Source: Vespa crabro (Eukaryota > Arthropoda > Insecta > Hymenoptera > Vespidae). From it: a DNA stretch of 64,000 nt. Positions 1 to 14,500 of this stretch are shown one piece after another. The translations under genes were made by a program, and so were the position numbers. The DNA lies in the NCBI RefSeq assembly GCF_910589235.1, contig NC_060966.1, positions 620,001 to 684,000 of the forward strand, read 5' to 3'. Within the stretch, counting starts at the first letter, position 1, and every line of letters begins with the position of its first letter. Below the pieces are notes generated by a model. That model was not told the origin of the DNA, made no database searches, and worked only from the letters and a program-made list of their open reading frames with translations.

Positions 1-1704
1 GTGAAATCTTTAATAATACTTGTACCACAGTTAGAAAAAAGTTACCAATCGATTCAGAACATTGCATTTCATAAGATCAAACATCTATTTTATATTGGAA
101 TCAAAGTTTTTAACATTCTTTCATATCGTATATACGATTTTTCGCTCATATACGCGTATCGTCGAAAAACGAAAACTTGAAATCTCGTTCAATTTCAATG
201 ATTTTATATTCTATCGATGCAGAATAAAGAATATAACAAGAATATAACGTTTTTACTATGTTTAAATACGCGTTTTCATATGATAATTGTCGAAAAACGT
301 AATCGACATACGCGAATTTCGGTATATGCGAAGAAAAAATCGTGAAATCTTTAATAATACTTGTGCCACAGTTAGAAAAATGTTACCAATCGATTCAGAA
401 CATTGCATTTCATAAGATCAAACATCTATTTTATATTGGAATCAAAGTTTTTAACATTCTTTCATATAGTATATACGATTTTTCGCTCATATACGCGATC
501 GTCGAAAAACGAAAACTTGAAATCTCGTTCAATTTCAATGATTTTATATTCTCCCGATGCAGAATAAAGAATATAACAAGAATATAACGTTTTTACTATG
601 TTTAAATACGCGTTTTCATATGATAATTGTCGAAAAACGTAATCGACATACGCGAATTTCGGTATATGCGAAGATAAAATCGTGAAATCTTTAATAATAC
701 TTGTGCCACAGTTAGAAAAATGTTACCAATCGATTCAGAACATTGCATTTCATAAGATCAAACATCTATTTTATATTGGAATCAAAGATTTTAACATTCT
801 TTCATATCGTATATACGATTTTTCGCTCATATACGCGTACCGTCGAAAAACGAAAACTTGAAATCTCGTTCAATTTCAATGATTTTATATTCTATCGATG
901 CAGAATAAAGAATATAACAAGAATATAACGTTTTTACTATGTTTAAATACGCGTTTTCATATGATAATTGTCGAAAAACGTAATCGACATACGCGAATTT
1001 CGGTATATGCGAAGATAAAATCGTGAAATCTTTAATAATACTTGTGCCACAGTTAGAAAAATGTTACCAATCGATTCAGAACATTGCATTTCATAAGATC
1101 AAACATCTATTTTATATTGGAATCAAAGTTTTTAACATTCATTCATATCGTATATACGATTTTTCGCTCATATACGCGTATCGTCAAAAAACGAAAACTT
1201 GAAATCTCGTTCAATTTCAATGATTTTATATTCTATCGATGCAGAATAAAGAATATAACAAGAATATAACGTTTTTACTATGTTTAAATACGCGTTTTCA
1301 TATGATAATTGTCGAAAAACGTAATCGACATACGCGAATTTCGGTATATGCGAAGATAAAATCGTGAAATCTTTAATAATACTTGTGCCACAGTTAGAAA
1401 AATGTTACCAATCGATTCAGAACATTGCATTTCAAAAGATCAAACATCTATTTTATATTGGAATCAAAGTTTTTAACATTCTTTCATATCGTATGTACGA
1501 TTTTTCGCTCATATACGCGTATCGTCGAAAAACGAAAACTTGAAATCTCGTTCAATTTCAATGATTTTATATTCTATCGATGCAGAATAAAGAATATAAC
1601 AAGAATATAACGTTTTTACTATGTTTAAATACGCGTTTTCATATGATAATTGTCGAAAAACGTAATCGACATACGCGAATTTCGGTATATGCGAAGAAAA
1701 AATC
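1..1704 (+). repeat. Left-edge satellite segment, first subfamily
   Basis: Five monomers start at 1, 342, 682, 1023 and 1364. All carry the CAATGATTTT subfamily mark. The unit at 342 is a 340-bp B monomer. Private changes include CGTACCGTCG at ~835 and CATTTCAAAAG at ~1430. The unit at 1023 has the CATTCATTC mark that returns at 2045 and 3748, but in a different order, so this segment is not a clean copy of the 5-mer that follows. Confidence 0.85.
342..681 (+). repeat. B-type monomer, 340 bp (first of eleven)
   Basis: This diverged class has three linked marks: CATATAGTATATACG instead of CATATCGTATATACG, a one-base loss giving GCGATCGTCG, and CTCCCGATGC instead of CTATCGATGC. The other ten begin at 1705, 2727, 3408, 4430, 5111, 6474, 7837, 8518, 9540 and 10903. 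None occurs after 11.3 kb. Successive spacings in monomers are 4, 3, 2, 3, 2, 4, 4, 2, 3 and 4, and these spacings define the HORs of the left part. The marks travel together, so the eleven copies descend from one altered unit spread by block duplication. Confidence 0.95.
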
Positions 1705-3407
1705 GTGAAATCTTTAATAATACTTGTGCCACAGTTAGAAAAATGTTACCAATCGATTCAGAACATTGCATTTCATAAGATCAAACATCTATTTTATATT
1801 GGAATCAAAGTTTTTAACATTCTTTCATATAGTATATACGATTTTTCGCTCATATACGCGATCGTCGAAAAACGAAAACTTGAAATCTCGTTCAATTTCA
1901 ATGATTTTATATTCTCCCGATGCAGAATAAAGAATATAACAAGAATATAACGTTTTTACTATGTTTAAAAACGCGTTTTCATATGATAATTGTCGAAAAA
2001 CGTAATCGACATACGCGAATTTCGGTATATGCGAAGATAAAATCGTGAAATCTTTAATAATACTTGTGCCACAGTTAGAAAAATGTTACCAATCGATTCA
2101 GAACATTGCATTTCATAAGATCAAACATCTATTTTATATTGGAATCAAAGTTTTTAACATTCATTCATATCGTATATACGATTTTTCGCTCATATACGCG
2201 TATCATCGAAAAACGAAAACTTGAAATCTCGTTCAATTTCAATGATTTTATATTCTATCGATGCAGAATAAAGAATATAACAAGAATATAACGTTTTTAC
2301 TATGTTTAAATACGCGTTTTCATATGATAATTGTCGAAAAACGTAATCGACATACGCGAATTTCGGTATATGCGAAGATAAAATCGTGAAATCTTTAATA
2401 ATACTTGTGCCACAGTTAGAAAAATGTTACCAATCGATTCAGAACATTGCATTTCATAAGATCAAACATCTATTTTATATTGGAATCAAAGTTTTTAACA
2501 TTCTTTCATATCGTATATACGATTTTTCGCTCATATACGCGTATCGTCGAAAAACGAAAACTTGAAATCTCGTTCAATTTCAATGATTTTATATTCTATC
2601 GATGCAGAATAAAGAATATAACAAGAATATAACGTTTTTACTATGTTTAAATACGCGTTTTCATATGATAATTGTCGAAAAACTTAATCTACATACGCGA
2701 ATTTCGGTATATGCGAAGATAAAATCGTGAAATCTTTAATAATACTTGTGCCACAGTTAGAAAAATGTTACCAATCGATTCAGAACATTGCATTTCATAA
2801 GATCAAACATCTATTTTATATTGGAATCAAAGTTTTTAACATTCTTTCATATAGTATATACGATTTTTCGCTCATATACGCGATCGTCGAAAAACGAAAA
2901 CTTGAAATCTCGTTCAATTTCAATGATTTTATATTCTCCCGATGCAGAATAAAGAATATAACAAGAATATAACGTTTTTACTATGTTTAGATACGCGTTT
3001 TCATATGATAATTGTCGAAAAACGTAATCGACATACGCGAATTTCGGTATATGCGAAGATAAAATCGTGAAATCTTTAATAATACTTGTGCCACAGTTAG
3101 AAAAATGTTACCAATCGTTTCAGAACATTGCATTTCATAAGATCAAACATCTATTTTATATTGGAATCAAAGTTTTTAACATTCTTTCATATCGTATATA
3201 CAATTTTTCCCTCATATACGCGTATCGTCGAAAAACGAAAACTTGAAATCTCGTTCAATTTCAATGATTTTATATTCTATCGATGCAGAATAAAGAATAT
3301 AGCAAGAATATAACGTTTTTACTATGTTTAAATACGCGTTTTCATATGATAATTGTCGAAAAACGTAATCGACATACGCGAATTTCGGTATATGCGAAGA
3401 AAAAATC
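1705..3407 (+). repeat. 5-mer higher-order repeat, 1703 bp, copy 1
   Basis: Five monomers start at 1705 (B), 2045 (CATTCATTC mark), 2386, 2727 (B) and 3067. The unit at 3067 combines TACAATTTTTCCC and ATATAGCAAG. Every mark recurs 1703 bp later. I see about five differences from copy 2, including TTTAAAAACG at ~1968, TATCATCG at ~2202 and TTAATCTAC at ~2684. Confidence 0.9.
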
Positions 3408-5110
3408 GTGAAATCTTTAATAATACTTGTGCCACAGTTAGAAAAATGTTACCAATCGATTCAGAACATTGCATTTCATAAGATCAAACATCTATTTTAT
3501 ATTGGAATCAAAGTTTTTAACATTCTTTCATATAGTATATACGATTTTTCGCTCATATACGCGATCGTCGAAAAACGAAAACTTGAAATCTCGTTCAATT
3601 TCAATGATTTTATATTCTCCCGATGCAGAATAAAGAATATAACAAGAATATAACGTTTTTACTATGTTTAAATACGCGTTTTCATATGATAATTGTCGAA
3701 AAACGTAATCGACATACGCGAATTTCGGTATATGCGAAGATAAAATCGTGAAATCTTTAATAATACTTGTGCCACAGTTAGAAAAATGTTACCAATCGAT
3801 TCAGAACATTGCATTTCATAAGATCAAACATCTATTTTATATTGGAATCAAAGTTTTTAACATTCATTCATATCGTATATACGATTTTTCGCTCATATAC
3901 GCGTATCGTCGAAAAACGAAAACTTGAAATCTCGTTCAATTTCAATGATTTTATATTCTATCGATGCAGAATAAAGAATATAACAAGAATATAACGTTTT
4001 TACTATGTTTAAATACGCGTTTTCATATGATAATTGTCGAAAAACGTAATCGACATACGCGAATTTCGGTATATGCGAAGATAAAATCGTGAAATCTTTA
4101 ATAATACTTGAGCCACAGTTAGAAAAATGTTACCAATCGATTCAGAACATTGCATTTCATAAGATCAAACATCTATTTTATATTGGAATCAAAGTTTTTA
4201 ACATTCTTTCATATCGTATATACGATTTTTCGCTCATATACGCGTATCGTCGAAAAACGAAAACTTGAAATCTCGTTCAATTTCAATGATTTTATATTCT
4301 ATCGATGCAGAATAAAGAATATAACAAGAATATAACGTTTTTACTATGTTTAAATACGCGTTTTCATATGATAATTGTCGAAAAACTTAATCGACATACG
4401 CGAATTTCGGTATATGCGAAGATAAAATCGTGAAATCTTTAATAATACTTGTGCCACAGTTAGAAAAATGTTACCAATCGATTCAGAACATTGCATTTCA
4501 TAAGATCAAACATCTATTTTATATTGGAATCAAAGTTTTTAACATTCTTTCATATAGTATATACGATTTTTCGCTCATATACGCGATCGTCGAAAAACGA
4601 AAACTTGAAATCTCGTTCAATTTCAATGATTTTATATTCTCCCGATGCAGAATAAAGAATATAACAAGAATATAACGTTTTTACTATGTTTAGATACGCG
4701 TTTTCATATGATAATTGTCGAAAAACGTAATCGACATACGCGAATTTCGGTATATGCGAAGATAAAATCGTGAAATCTTTAATAATACTTGTGCCACAGT
4801 TAGAAAAATGTTACCAATCGTTTCAGAACATTGCATTTCATAAGATCAAACATCTATTTTATATTGGAATCAAAGTTTTTAACATTCTTTCATATCGTAT
4901 ATACAATTTTTCCCTCATATACGCGTATCGTCGAAAAACGAAAACTTGAAATCTCGTTCAATTTCAATGATTTTATATTCTATCGATGCAGAATAAAGAA
5001 TATAGCAAGAATATAACGTTTTTACTATGTTTAAATACGCGTTTTCATATGATAATTGTCGAAAAACGTAATCGACATACGCGAATTTCGGTATATGCGA
5101 AGATAAAATC
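3408..5110 (+). repeat. 5-mer higher-order repeat, 1703 bp, copy 2
   Basis: This repeats the order of copy 1 with monomers at 3408 (B), 3748, 4089, 4430 (B) and 4770. The unit at 4770 again has TACAATTTTTCCC and ATATAGCAAG. A private change is CTTGAGCCAC at ~4108. The next B unit (5111) would open a third copy, but the unit after it (5451) lacks the CATTCATTC mark, so the pattern stops there. Confidence 0.9.
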
Positions 5111-5664
5111 GTGAAATCTTTAATAATACTTGTGCCACAGTTAGAAAAATGTTACCAATCGATTCAGAACATTGCATTTCATAAGATCAAACATCTATTT
5201 TATATTGGAATCAAAGTTTTTAACATTCTTTCATATAGTATATACGATTTTTCGCTCATATACGCGATCGTCGAAAAACGAAAACTTGAAATCTCGTTCA
5301 ATTTCAATGATTTTATATTCTCCCGATGCAGAATAAAGAATATAACAAGAATATAACGTTTTTACTATGTTTAAATACGCGTTTTCATATGATAATTGTC
5401 GAAAAACGTAATCGACATACGCGAATTTCGGTATATGCGAAGATAAAATCGTGAAATCTTTAATAATACTTGTGCCACAGTTAGAAAAATGTTACCAATC
5501 GATTCAGAACATTGCATTTCATAAGATCAAACATCTATTTTATATTGGAATCAAAGTTTTTAACATTCTTTCATATCGTATATACGATTTTTCGCTCATA
5601 TACGCGTATCGTCGAAAAACGAAAACTTGAAATCTCGTTCAATTTCAATGATTTTATATTCTAT
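5111..5664 (+). repeat. Junction between the 5-mer and 9-mer HORs
   Basis: This holds a B monomer (5111-5450) and most of a standard monomer (5451). From about 5665 onward the sequence matches the block starting 3066 bp later. Before that point it does not, because the counterpart unit at 8518 is a B monomer. The switch lies just after the CTATCGATGC / CTCCCGATGC difference. Confidence 0.75.
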
Positions 5665-8600
5665 CGATGCAGAATAAAGAATATAACAAGAATATAACGT
5701 TTTTACTATGTTTAAATACGCGTTTTCATATGATAATTGTCGAAAAACGTAATCGACATACGCGAATTTCGGTATATGCGAAGATAAAATCGTGAAATCT
5801 TTAATAATACTTGTGCCACAGTTAGAAAAATGTTACCAATCGTTTCAGAACATTGCATTTCATAAGATCAAACATCTATTTTATATTGGAATCAAAGTTT
5901 TTAACATTCTTTCATATCGTATATACAATTTTTCGCTCATATACGCGTATCGTCGAAAAACGAAAACTTGAAATCTCGTTCAATTTCAATGATTTTATAT
6001 TCTATCGATGCAGAATAAAGAATATAACAAGAATATAACGTTTTTACTATGTTTAAATACGCGTTTTCATATGATAATTGTCGAAAAACGTAATCGACAT
6101 ACGCGAATTTCGGTATATGCGAAGATAAAATCGTGAAATCTTTAATAATACTTGTGCCACAGTTAGAAAAATGTTACCAATCGTTTCAGAACATTGCATT
6201 TCATAAGATCAAACATCTATTTTATATTGGAATCAAAGTTTTTAACATTCTTTCATATCGTATATACGATTTTTCGCTCATATACGCGTATCGTCGAAAA
6301 ACGAAAACTTGAAATCTCGTTCAATTTAATTGATTTTATATTCTATCGATGCAGAATAAAGAATATAACAAGAATATAACGTTTTTACTATGTTTAAATA
6401 CGCGTTTTCATATGATAATTGTCGAAAAACGTAATCGACATACGCGAATTTCGGTATATGCGAAGATAAAATCGTGAAATCTTTAATAATACTTGTGCCA
6501 CAGTTAGAAAAATGTTACCAATCGATTCAGAACATTGCATTTCATAAGATCAAACATCTATTTTATATTGGAATCAAAGTTTTTAACATTCTTTCATATA
6601 GTATATACGATTTTTCGCTCATATACGCGATCGTCGAAAAACGAAAACTTGAAATCTCGTTCAATTTCAATGATTTTATATTCTCCCGATGCAGAATAAA
6701 GAATATAACAAGAATATAACGTTTTTACTATGTTTAAATACGCGTTTTCATATGATAATTGTCGAAAAACGTAATCGACATACGCGAATTTCGGTATATG
6801 CGAAGATAAAATCGTGAAATCTTTAATAATACTTGTGCCACAGTTAGAAAAATGTTACCAATCGATTCAGAACATTGCATTTCATAAGATCAAACATCTA
6901 TTTTATATTGGAATCAAAGTTTTTAACATTCTTTCATATCGTATATACGATTTTTCGCTCATATACGCGTATCGTCGAAAAACGAAAACTTGAAATCTCG
7001 TTCAATTTCAATGATTTTATATTCTATCGATGCAGAATAAAGAATATAACAAGAATATAACGTTTTTACTATGTTTAAATACGCGTTTTCATATGATAAT
7101 TGTCGAAAAACGTAATCGACATACGCGAATTTCGGTATATGCGAAGATAAAATCGTGAAATCTTTAATAATACTTGTGCCACAGTTAGAAAAATGTTACC
7201 AATCGATTCAGAACATTGCATTTCATAAGATCAAACATCTATTTTATATTGGAATCAAAGTTTTTAACATTCTTTCATATCGTATATACGATTTTTCGCT
7301 CATATACGCGTATCGTCGAAAAACGAAAACTTGAAATCTCGTTCAATTTCAATGATTTTATATTCTATCGATGCAGAATAAAGAATATAACAAGAATATA
7401 ACGTTTTTACTATGTTTAAATACGCGTTTTCATATGATAATTGTCGAAAAACCTAATCGACATACGCGAATTTCGGTATATGCGAAGATAAAATCGTGAA
7501 ATCTTTAATAATACTTGTGCCACAGTTAGAAAAATGTTACCAATCGATTCAGAACATTGCATTTCATAAGATCAAACATCTATTTTATATTGGAATCAAA
7601 GTTTTTAACATTCTTTCATATCGTATATACGATTTTTCGCTCATATACGCGTATCGTCGAAAAACGAAAACTTGAAATCTCGTTCAATTTCAATGATTTT
7701 ATATTCTATCGATGCAGAATAAAGAATATAACAAGAATATAACGTTTTTACTATGTTTAAATACGCGTTTTCATATGATAATTTTCGAAAAACGTAATCG
7801 ACATACGCGAATTTCGGTATATGCGAAGATAAAATCGTGAAATCTTTAATAATACTTGTGCCACAGTAAGAAAAATGTTACCAATCGATTCAGAACATTG
7901 CATTTCATAAGATCAAACATCTATTTTATATTGGAATCAAAGTTTTTAACATTCTTTCATATAGTATATACGATTTTTCGCTCATATACGCGATCGTCGA
8001 AAAACGAAAACTTGAAATCTCGTTCAATTTCAATGATTTTATATTCTCCCGATGCAGAATAAAGAATATAACAAGAATATAACGTTTTTACTATGTTTAA
8101 ATACGCGTTTTCATATGATAATTGTCGAAAAACGTAATCGACATACGCGAATTTCGGTATATGCGAAGATAAAATCGTGAAATCTTTAATAATACTTGTG
8201 CCACAGTTAGAAAAATGTTACCAATCGATTCAGAACATTGCATTTCATAAGATCAAACATCTATTTTATATTGGAATCAAAGTTTTTAACATTCTTTCAT
8301 ATCGTATATACGATTTTTCGCTCATATACGCGTATCGTCGAAAAACGAAAACTTGAAATCTCGTTCAAATTCAATGATTTTATATTCCATCGATGCAGAA
8401 TAAAGAATATAACAAGAATATAACGTTTTTACTATGTTTAAATACGCGTTTTCATATGATAATTGTCGAAAAACGTAATAGACATACGCGAATTTCGGTA
8501 TATGCGAAGATAAAATCGTGAAATCTTTAATAATACTTGTGCCACAGTTAGAAAAATGTTACCAATCGATTCAGAACATTGCATTTCATAAGATCGAACA

Positions 8601-8730
8601 TCTATTTTATATTGGAATCAAAGTTTTTAACATTCTTTCATATAGTATATACGATTTTTCGCTCATATACGCGATCGTCGAAAAACGAAAACTTGAAATC
8701 TCGTTCAATTTCAATGATTTTATATTCTCC
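5665..8730 (+). repeat. 9-mer higher-order repeat, 3066 bp, copy 1
   Basis: Shared marks with copy 2 include ATCGTTTCAG in units 5792 and 6133, CAATTTAATTGA at ~6324, ACCTAATCG at ~7451, GATAATTTTCG at ~7778, CACAGTAAG in the B unit 7837, and CAAATTCAATG at ~8366. The period is 9 x 341 minus 3 because three of the nine units are 340-bp B types. Private changes are TTCCATCG at ~8384 and GTAATAGAC at ~8476. Confidence 0.88.
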
Positions 8731-11520
8731 CGATGCAGAATAAAGAATATAACAAGAATATAACGTTTTTACTATGTTTAAATACGCGTTTTCATATGAT
8801 AATTGTCGAAAAACGTAATCGACATACGCGAATTTCGGTATATGCGAAGATAAAATCGTGAAATCTTTAATAATACTTGTGCCACAGTTAGAAAAATGTT
8901 ACCAATCGTTTCAGAACATTGCATTTCATAAGATCAAACATCTATTTTATATTGGAATCAAAGTTTTTAACATTCTTTCATATCGTATATACAATTTTTC
9001 GCTCATATACGCGTATCGTCGAAAAACGAAAACTTGAAATCTCGTTCAATTTCAATGATTTTATATTCTATCGATGCAGAATAAAGAATATAACAAGAAT
9101 ATAACGTTTTTACTATGTTTAAATACGCGTTTTCATATGATAATTGTCGAAAAACGTAATCGACATACGCGAATTTCGGTATATGCGAAGATAAAATCGT
9201 GAAATCTTTAATAATACTTGTGCCACAGTTAGAAAAATGTTACCAATCGTTTCAGAACATTGCATTTCATAAGATCAAACATCTATTTTATATTGGAATC
9301 AAAGTTTTTAACATTCTTTCATATCGTATATACGATTTTTCGCTCATATACGCGTATCGTCGAAAAACGAAAACTTGAAATCTCGTTCAATTTAATTGAT
9401 TTTATATTCTATCGATGCAGAATAAAGAATATAACAAGAATATAACGTTTTTACTATGTTTAAATACGCGTTTTCATATGATAATTGTCGAAAAACGTAA
9501 TCGACATACGCGAATTTCGGTATATGCGAAGATAAAATCGTGAAATCTTTAATAATACTTGTGCCACAGTTAGAAAAATGTTACCAATCGATTCAGAACA
9601 TTGCATTTCATAAGATCAAACATCTATTTTATATTGGAATCAAAGTTTTTAACATTCTTTCATATAGTATATACGATTTTTCGCTCATATACGCGATCGT
9701 CGAAAAACGAAAACTTGAAATCTCGTTCAATTTCAATGATTTTATATTCTCCCGATGCAGAATAAAGAATATAACAAGAATATAACGTTTTTACTATGTT
9801 TAAATACGCGTTTTCATATGATAATTGTCGAAAAACGTAATCGACATACGCGAATTTCGGTATATGCGAAGATAAAATCGTGAAATCTTTAATAATACTT
9901 GTGCCACAGTTAGAAAAATGTTACCAATCGATTCAGAACATTGCATTTCATAAGATCAAACATCTATTTTATATTGGAATCAAAGTTTTTAACATTCTTT
10001 CATATCGTATATACGATTTTTCGCTCATATACGCGTATCGTCGAAAAACGAAAACTTGAAATCTCGTTCAATTTCAATGATTTTATATTCTATCGATGCA
10101 GAATAAAGAATATAACAAGAATATAACGTTTTAACTATGTTTAAATACGCGTTTTCATATGATAATTGTCGAAAAACGTAATCGACATACGCGAATTTCG
10201 GTATATGCGAAGATAAAATCGTGAAATCTTTAATAATACTTGTGCCACAGTTAGAAAAATGTTACCAATCGATTCAGAACATTGCATTTCATAAGATCAA
10301 ACATCTATTTTATATTGGAATCAAAGTTTTTAACATTCTTTCATATCGTATATACGATTTTTCGCTCATATACGCGTATCGTCGAAAAACGAAAACTTGA
10401 AATCTCGTTCAATTTCAATGATTTTATATTCTATCGATGCAGAATAAAGAATATAACAAGAATATAACGTTTTTACTATGTTTAAATACGCGTTTTCATA
10501 TGATAATTGTCGAAAAACCTAATCGACATACGCGAATTTCGGTATATGCGAAGATAAAATCGTGAAATCTTTAATAATACTTGTGCCACAGTTAGAAAAA
10601 TGTTACCAATCGATTCAGAACATTGCATTTCATAAGATCAAACATCTATTTTATATTGGAATCAAAGTTTTTAACATTCTTTCATATCGTATATACGATT
10701 TTTCGCTCATATACGCGTATCGTCGAAAAACGAAAACTTGAAATCTCGTTCAATTTCAATGATTTTATATTCTATCGATGCAGAATAAAGAATATAACAA
10801 GAATATAACGTTTTTACTATGTTTAAATACGCGTTTTCATATGATAATTTTCGAAAAACGTAATCGACATACGCGAATTTCGGTATATGCGAAGATAAAA
10901 TCGTGAAATCTTTAATAATACTTGTGCCACAGTAAGAAAAATGTTACCAATCGATTCAGAACATTGCATTTCATAAGATCAAACATCTATTTTATATTGG
11001 AATCAAAGTTTTTAACATTCTTTCATATAGTATATACGATTTTTCGCTCATATACGCGATCGTCGAAAAACGAAAACTTGAAATCTCGTTCAATTTCAAT
11101 GATTTTATATTCTCCCGATGCAGAATAAAGAATATAACAAGAATATAACGTTTTTACTATGTTTAAATACGCGTTTTCATATGATAATTGTCGAAAAACG
11201 TAATCGACATACGCGAATTTCGGTATATGCGAAGATAAAATCGTGAAATCTTTAATAATACTTGTGCCACAGTTAGAAAAATGTTACCAATCGATTCAGA
11301 ACATTGCATTTCATAAGATCAAACATCTATTTTATATTGGAATCAAAGTTTTTAACATTCTTTCATATCGTATATACGATTTTTCGCTCATATACGCGTA
11401 TCGTCGAAAAACGAAAACTTGAAATCTCGTTCAAATTCAATGATTTTATATTCTATCGATGCAGAATAAAGAATATAACAAGAATATAACGTTTTTACTA
11501 TGTTTAAATACGCGTTTTCA
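8731..11520 (+). repeat. 9-mer higher-order repeat, copy 2 (incomplete, ~2.8 kb)
   Basis: This repeats the marks of copy 1 in order: CAATTTAATTGA at ~9390, ACCTAATCG at ~10517, GATAATTTTCG at ~10844, CACAGTAAG in unit 10903 and CAAATTCAATG at ~11432. It stops before the ninth unit is complete: the expected B monomer at 11584 is an ordinary one. A private change is CGTTTTAACTATG at ~10127. Confidence 0.85.
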
Positions 11521-14500
11521 TATGATAATTGTCGAATAACGTAATCGACATACGCGAATTTCGGTATATGCGAAGATAAAATCGTGAAATCTTTAATAAT
11601 ACTTGTGCTACAGTTAGAAAAATGTTACCAATCGATTCAGAACATTGCATTTCATAAGATCAAACATCTATTTTATATTGGAATCAAAGTTTTTAACATT
11701 CTTTCATATCGTATATTCGATTTTTCGCTCATATACGCGTATCGTCGAAAAACGAAAACTTGAAATCTCGTTCAATTTCAATGATTTTATATTCTATCGA
11801 TGCAGAATAAAGAATATAACAAGAATATAACGTTTTTACTATGTTTAAATACGCGTTTTCATATGATAATTGCCGAAAAACGTAATCGACCTACGCGAAT
11901 TTCGGTATATGCGAAGATAAAATCGTGAAATCTTTAATAATACTTGTGCCACAGTTAGAAAAATGTTAACAATCGATTCAGAACATTGCATTTCATAAGA
12001 TCAAACATCTATTTTATATTGGAATCAAAGTTTTTAACATTCTTTCATATCGTATACACGATTTTTCGCTCATATACGCGTATCGTCGAAAAACGAAAAC
12101 TTGAAATCTCGTTCAATTTCAATGATTTTATATTCTATCGATGCAGAATAAAGAATATAACAAGAATATAACGTTTTTACTATGTTTAAACACGCGTTTT
12201 CATATGATAATTGTCGAAAAACGTAATCGACATACGCGAATTTCGGTATTTGCGAAGATAAAATCGTGAAATCTTTAATAATACTTGTGCCACAGTTAGA
12301 AAAATGTTACCAATCGATTCAGAACATTGCATTTCATAAGATCAAACATCTATTTTATATTGGAATCAAAGATTTTAACATTCTTTCATATCGTATATAC
12401 GATTTTTCGCTCATATACGCGTATCGTCGAAAAACGAAAACTTGAAATCTCGTTCAATTTCAATGATTTTATATTCTATCGATGCAGAATATAGAATATA
12501 ACAAGAATATAACGTTTTTACTATGTTTAAATACGCGTTTTCATATGATAATTGTCGAAAAACGTAATCGACATACGCGAATTTCGGTATATGCGAAGAT
12601 AAAATCGTGAAATCTTTAATAATACTTGTGCCACAGTTAGAAAAATGTTACCAATCGATTCAGAACATTGCATTTCATAAGATCAAACATCTATTTTATA
12701 TTGGAATCAAAGTTTTTAACATTCTTTCATATCGTATATACGATTTTTCGCTCATATACGCGTATCGTCGAAAAACGAAAGCTTGAAATCTCGTTCAATT
12801 TCAATGATTTTATATTCTATCGATGCAGAATAAAGAATATAACAAGAATATAACGTTTTTACTATGTTTAAATACGCGTTTTCATATGATAATTGTCGAA
12901 AAACGTAATAGACATACGCGAATTTCGGTATATGCGAAGATAAAATCGTGAAATCTTTAATAATACTTGTGCCACAGTTAGAAAAATGTTACCAATCGAT
13001 TCAGAACATTGCATTTCATAAGATCAAACATCTATTTTATATTGCAATCAAAGTTTTTAACATTCTTTCATATCGTATATACGATTTTTCGCTCATATAC
13101 GCGTATCGTCGAAAATCGAAAACTTGAAATCTCGTTCAATTTCATTGATTTTATATTCTATCGATGCAGAATAAAGAATATAACAAGAATATAACGTTTT
13201 TACTATGATTAAATACGCGTTTTCATATGATAATTTTCGAAAAACTTAATCGACATACGCGAATTTCGGTATATGCGAAGATAAAATCGTGAAATCTTTA
13301 ATAATACTTGTGCAACAGTTAGAAAAATGTTACCAATCGATTCAGAACATTGCATTTCATAAGATCAAACATCTATTTTAAATTGGAATCAAAGATTTTA
13401 ACATTCTTTCATATCGTATATACGATTTTTCGCTCATATACGCGTATCGTCGAAAAACGAAAACTTGAAATCTCGTTCAATTTCATTGATTTTATATTCT
13501 ATCGATGCAGAATAAAGAATATAACAAGATTATAACGTTTTTACTATGTTTAAATACGCGTTTTCATATGATAATTGTCGAAAAACGTAATCGACATAAG
13601 CGAATTTCGGTATATGCGAAGATAAAATCGTGAAATCTTTAATAATACTTGTGCCACAGTTAGAAAAATGTTACCAATCGATTCAGAACATTGCATTTCA
13701 TAAGATCAAACATCTATTTTATATTGGAATCAAAGTATTTAACATTCTTCCATATCGTATATACGATTTTTCGCTCATATACGCGTATCGTCGAAAAACG
13801 AAAACTTGAAATCTCGTTCAATTTCATTGATTTTATATTCTATCGATGCAGAATAAAGAATATAACAAGAATATAACGTTTTTACTATGTTTAAATACGC
13901 GTTTTCATATGATAATTGTCGAAAAACGTAATCGACATACGCGAATTTCGGTATATGCGAAGATAAAATCGTGAAATCTTTAATAATACTTGTGCCACAG
14001 TTAGAAAAATGTTACCAATCGATTCAGAACATTGCATTTCATAAGATCAAGCATCTATTTTAAATTGGAATCAAAGATTTTAACATTCTTTCATATCGTA
14101 TATACGATTTTTCGCTCATATACGCGTATCGTCGAAAAACGAAAACTTGAAATCTCGTTCAATTTCATTGATTTTATATTCTATCGATGCAGAATAAAGA
14201 ATATAACAAGAATATAACGTTTTTACTATGTTTAAATACGCGTTTTCATATGATAATTGTCGAAAAACCTAATCGACATACGCGAATTTCGGTATATGCG
14301 AAGATAAAATCGTGAAATCTTTAATAATACTTGTGCCACAGTTAGAAAAATGTTACCAATCGATTCAGAACATTGCATTTCATAAGATAAAACATCTATT
14401 TTATATTGGAATCAAAGTTTTTAACATTCTTTCATATCGTATATACGATTTTTCGCTCATATACGCGTATCGTCGAAAAACGAAAACTTGAAATCTCGTT

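Noticed and set aside
62..247. A 61-codon open frame recurring in most monomers (62-247, 743-928 and so on)
   Set aside because: It repeats because the DNA repeats. It opens with TTG, has no upstream signal, changes amino acids freely between copies, is broken in many units, and is rich in I/F/Y/N as expected of AT-rich DNA.
342..587. 81- to 87-codon frames that begin upstream in some units (for example 342-587, 17979-18242, 22837-23082)
   Set aside because: They arise where a one-base deletion or a lost stop joins two short frames of the satellite. Their copies follow HOR duplication, not coding constraint.
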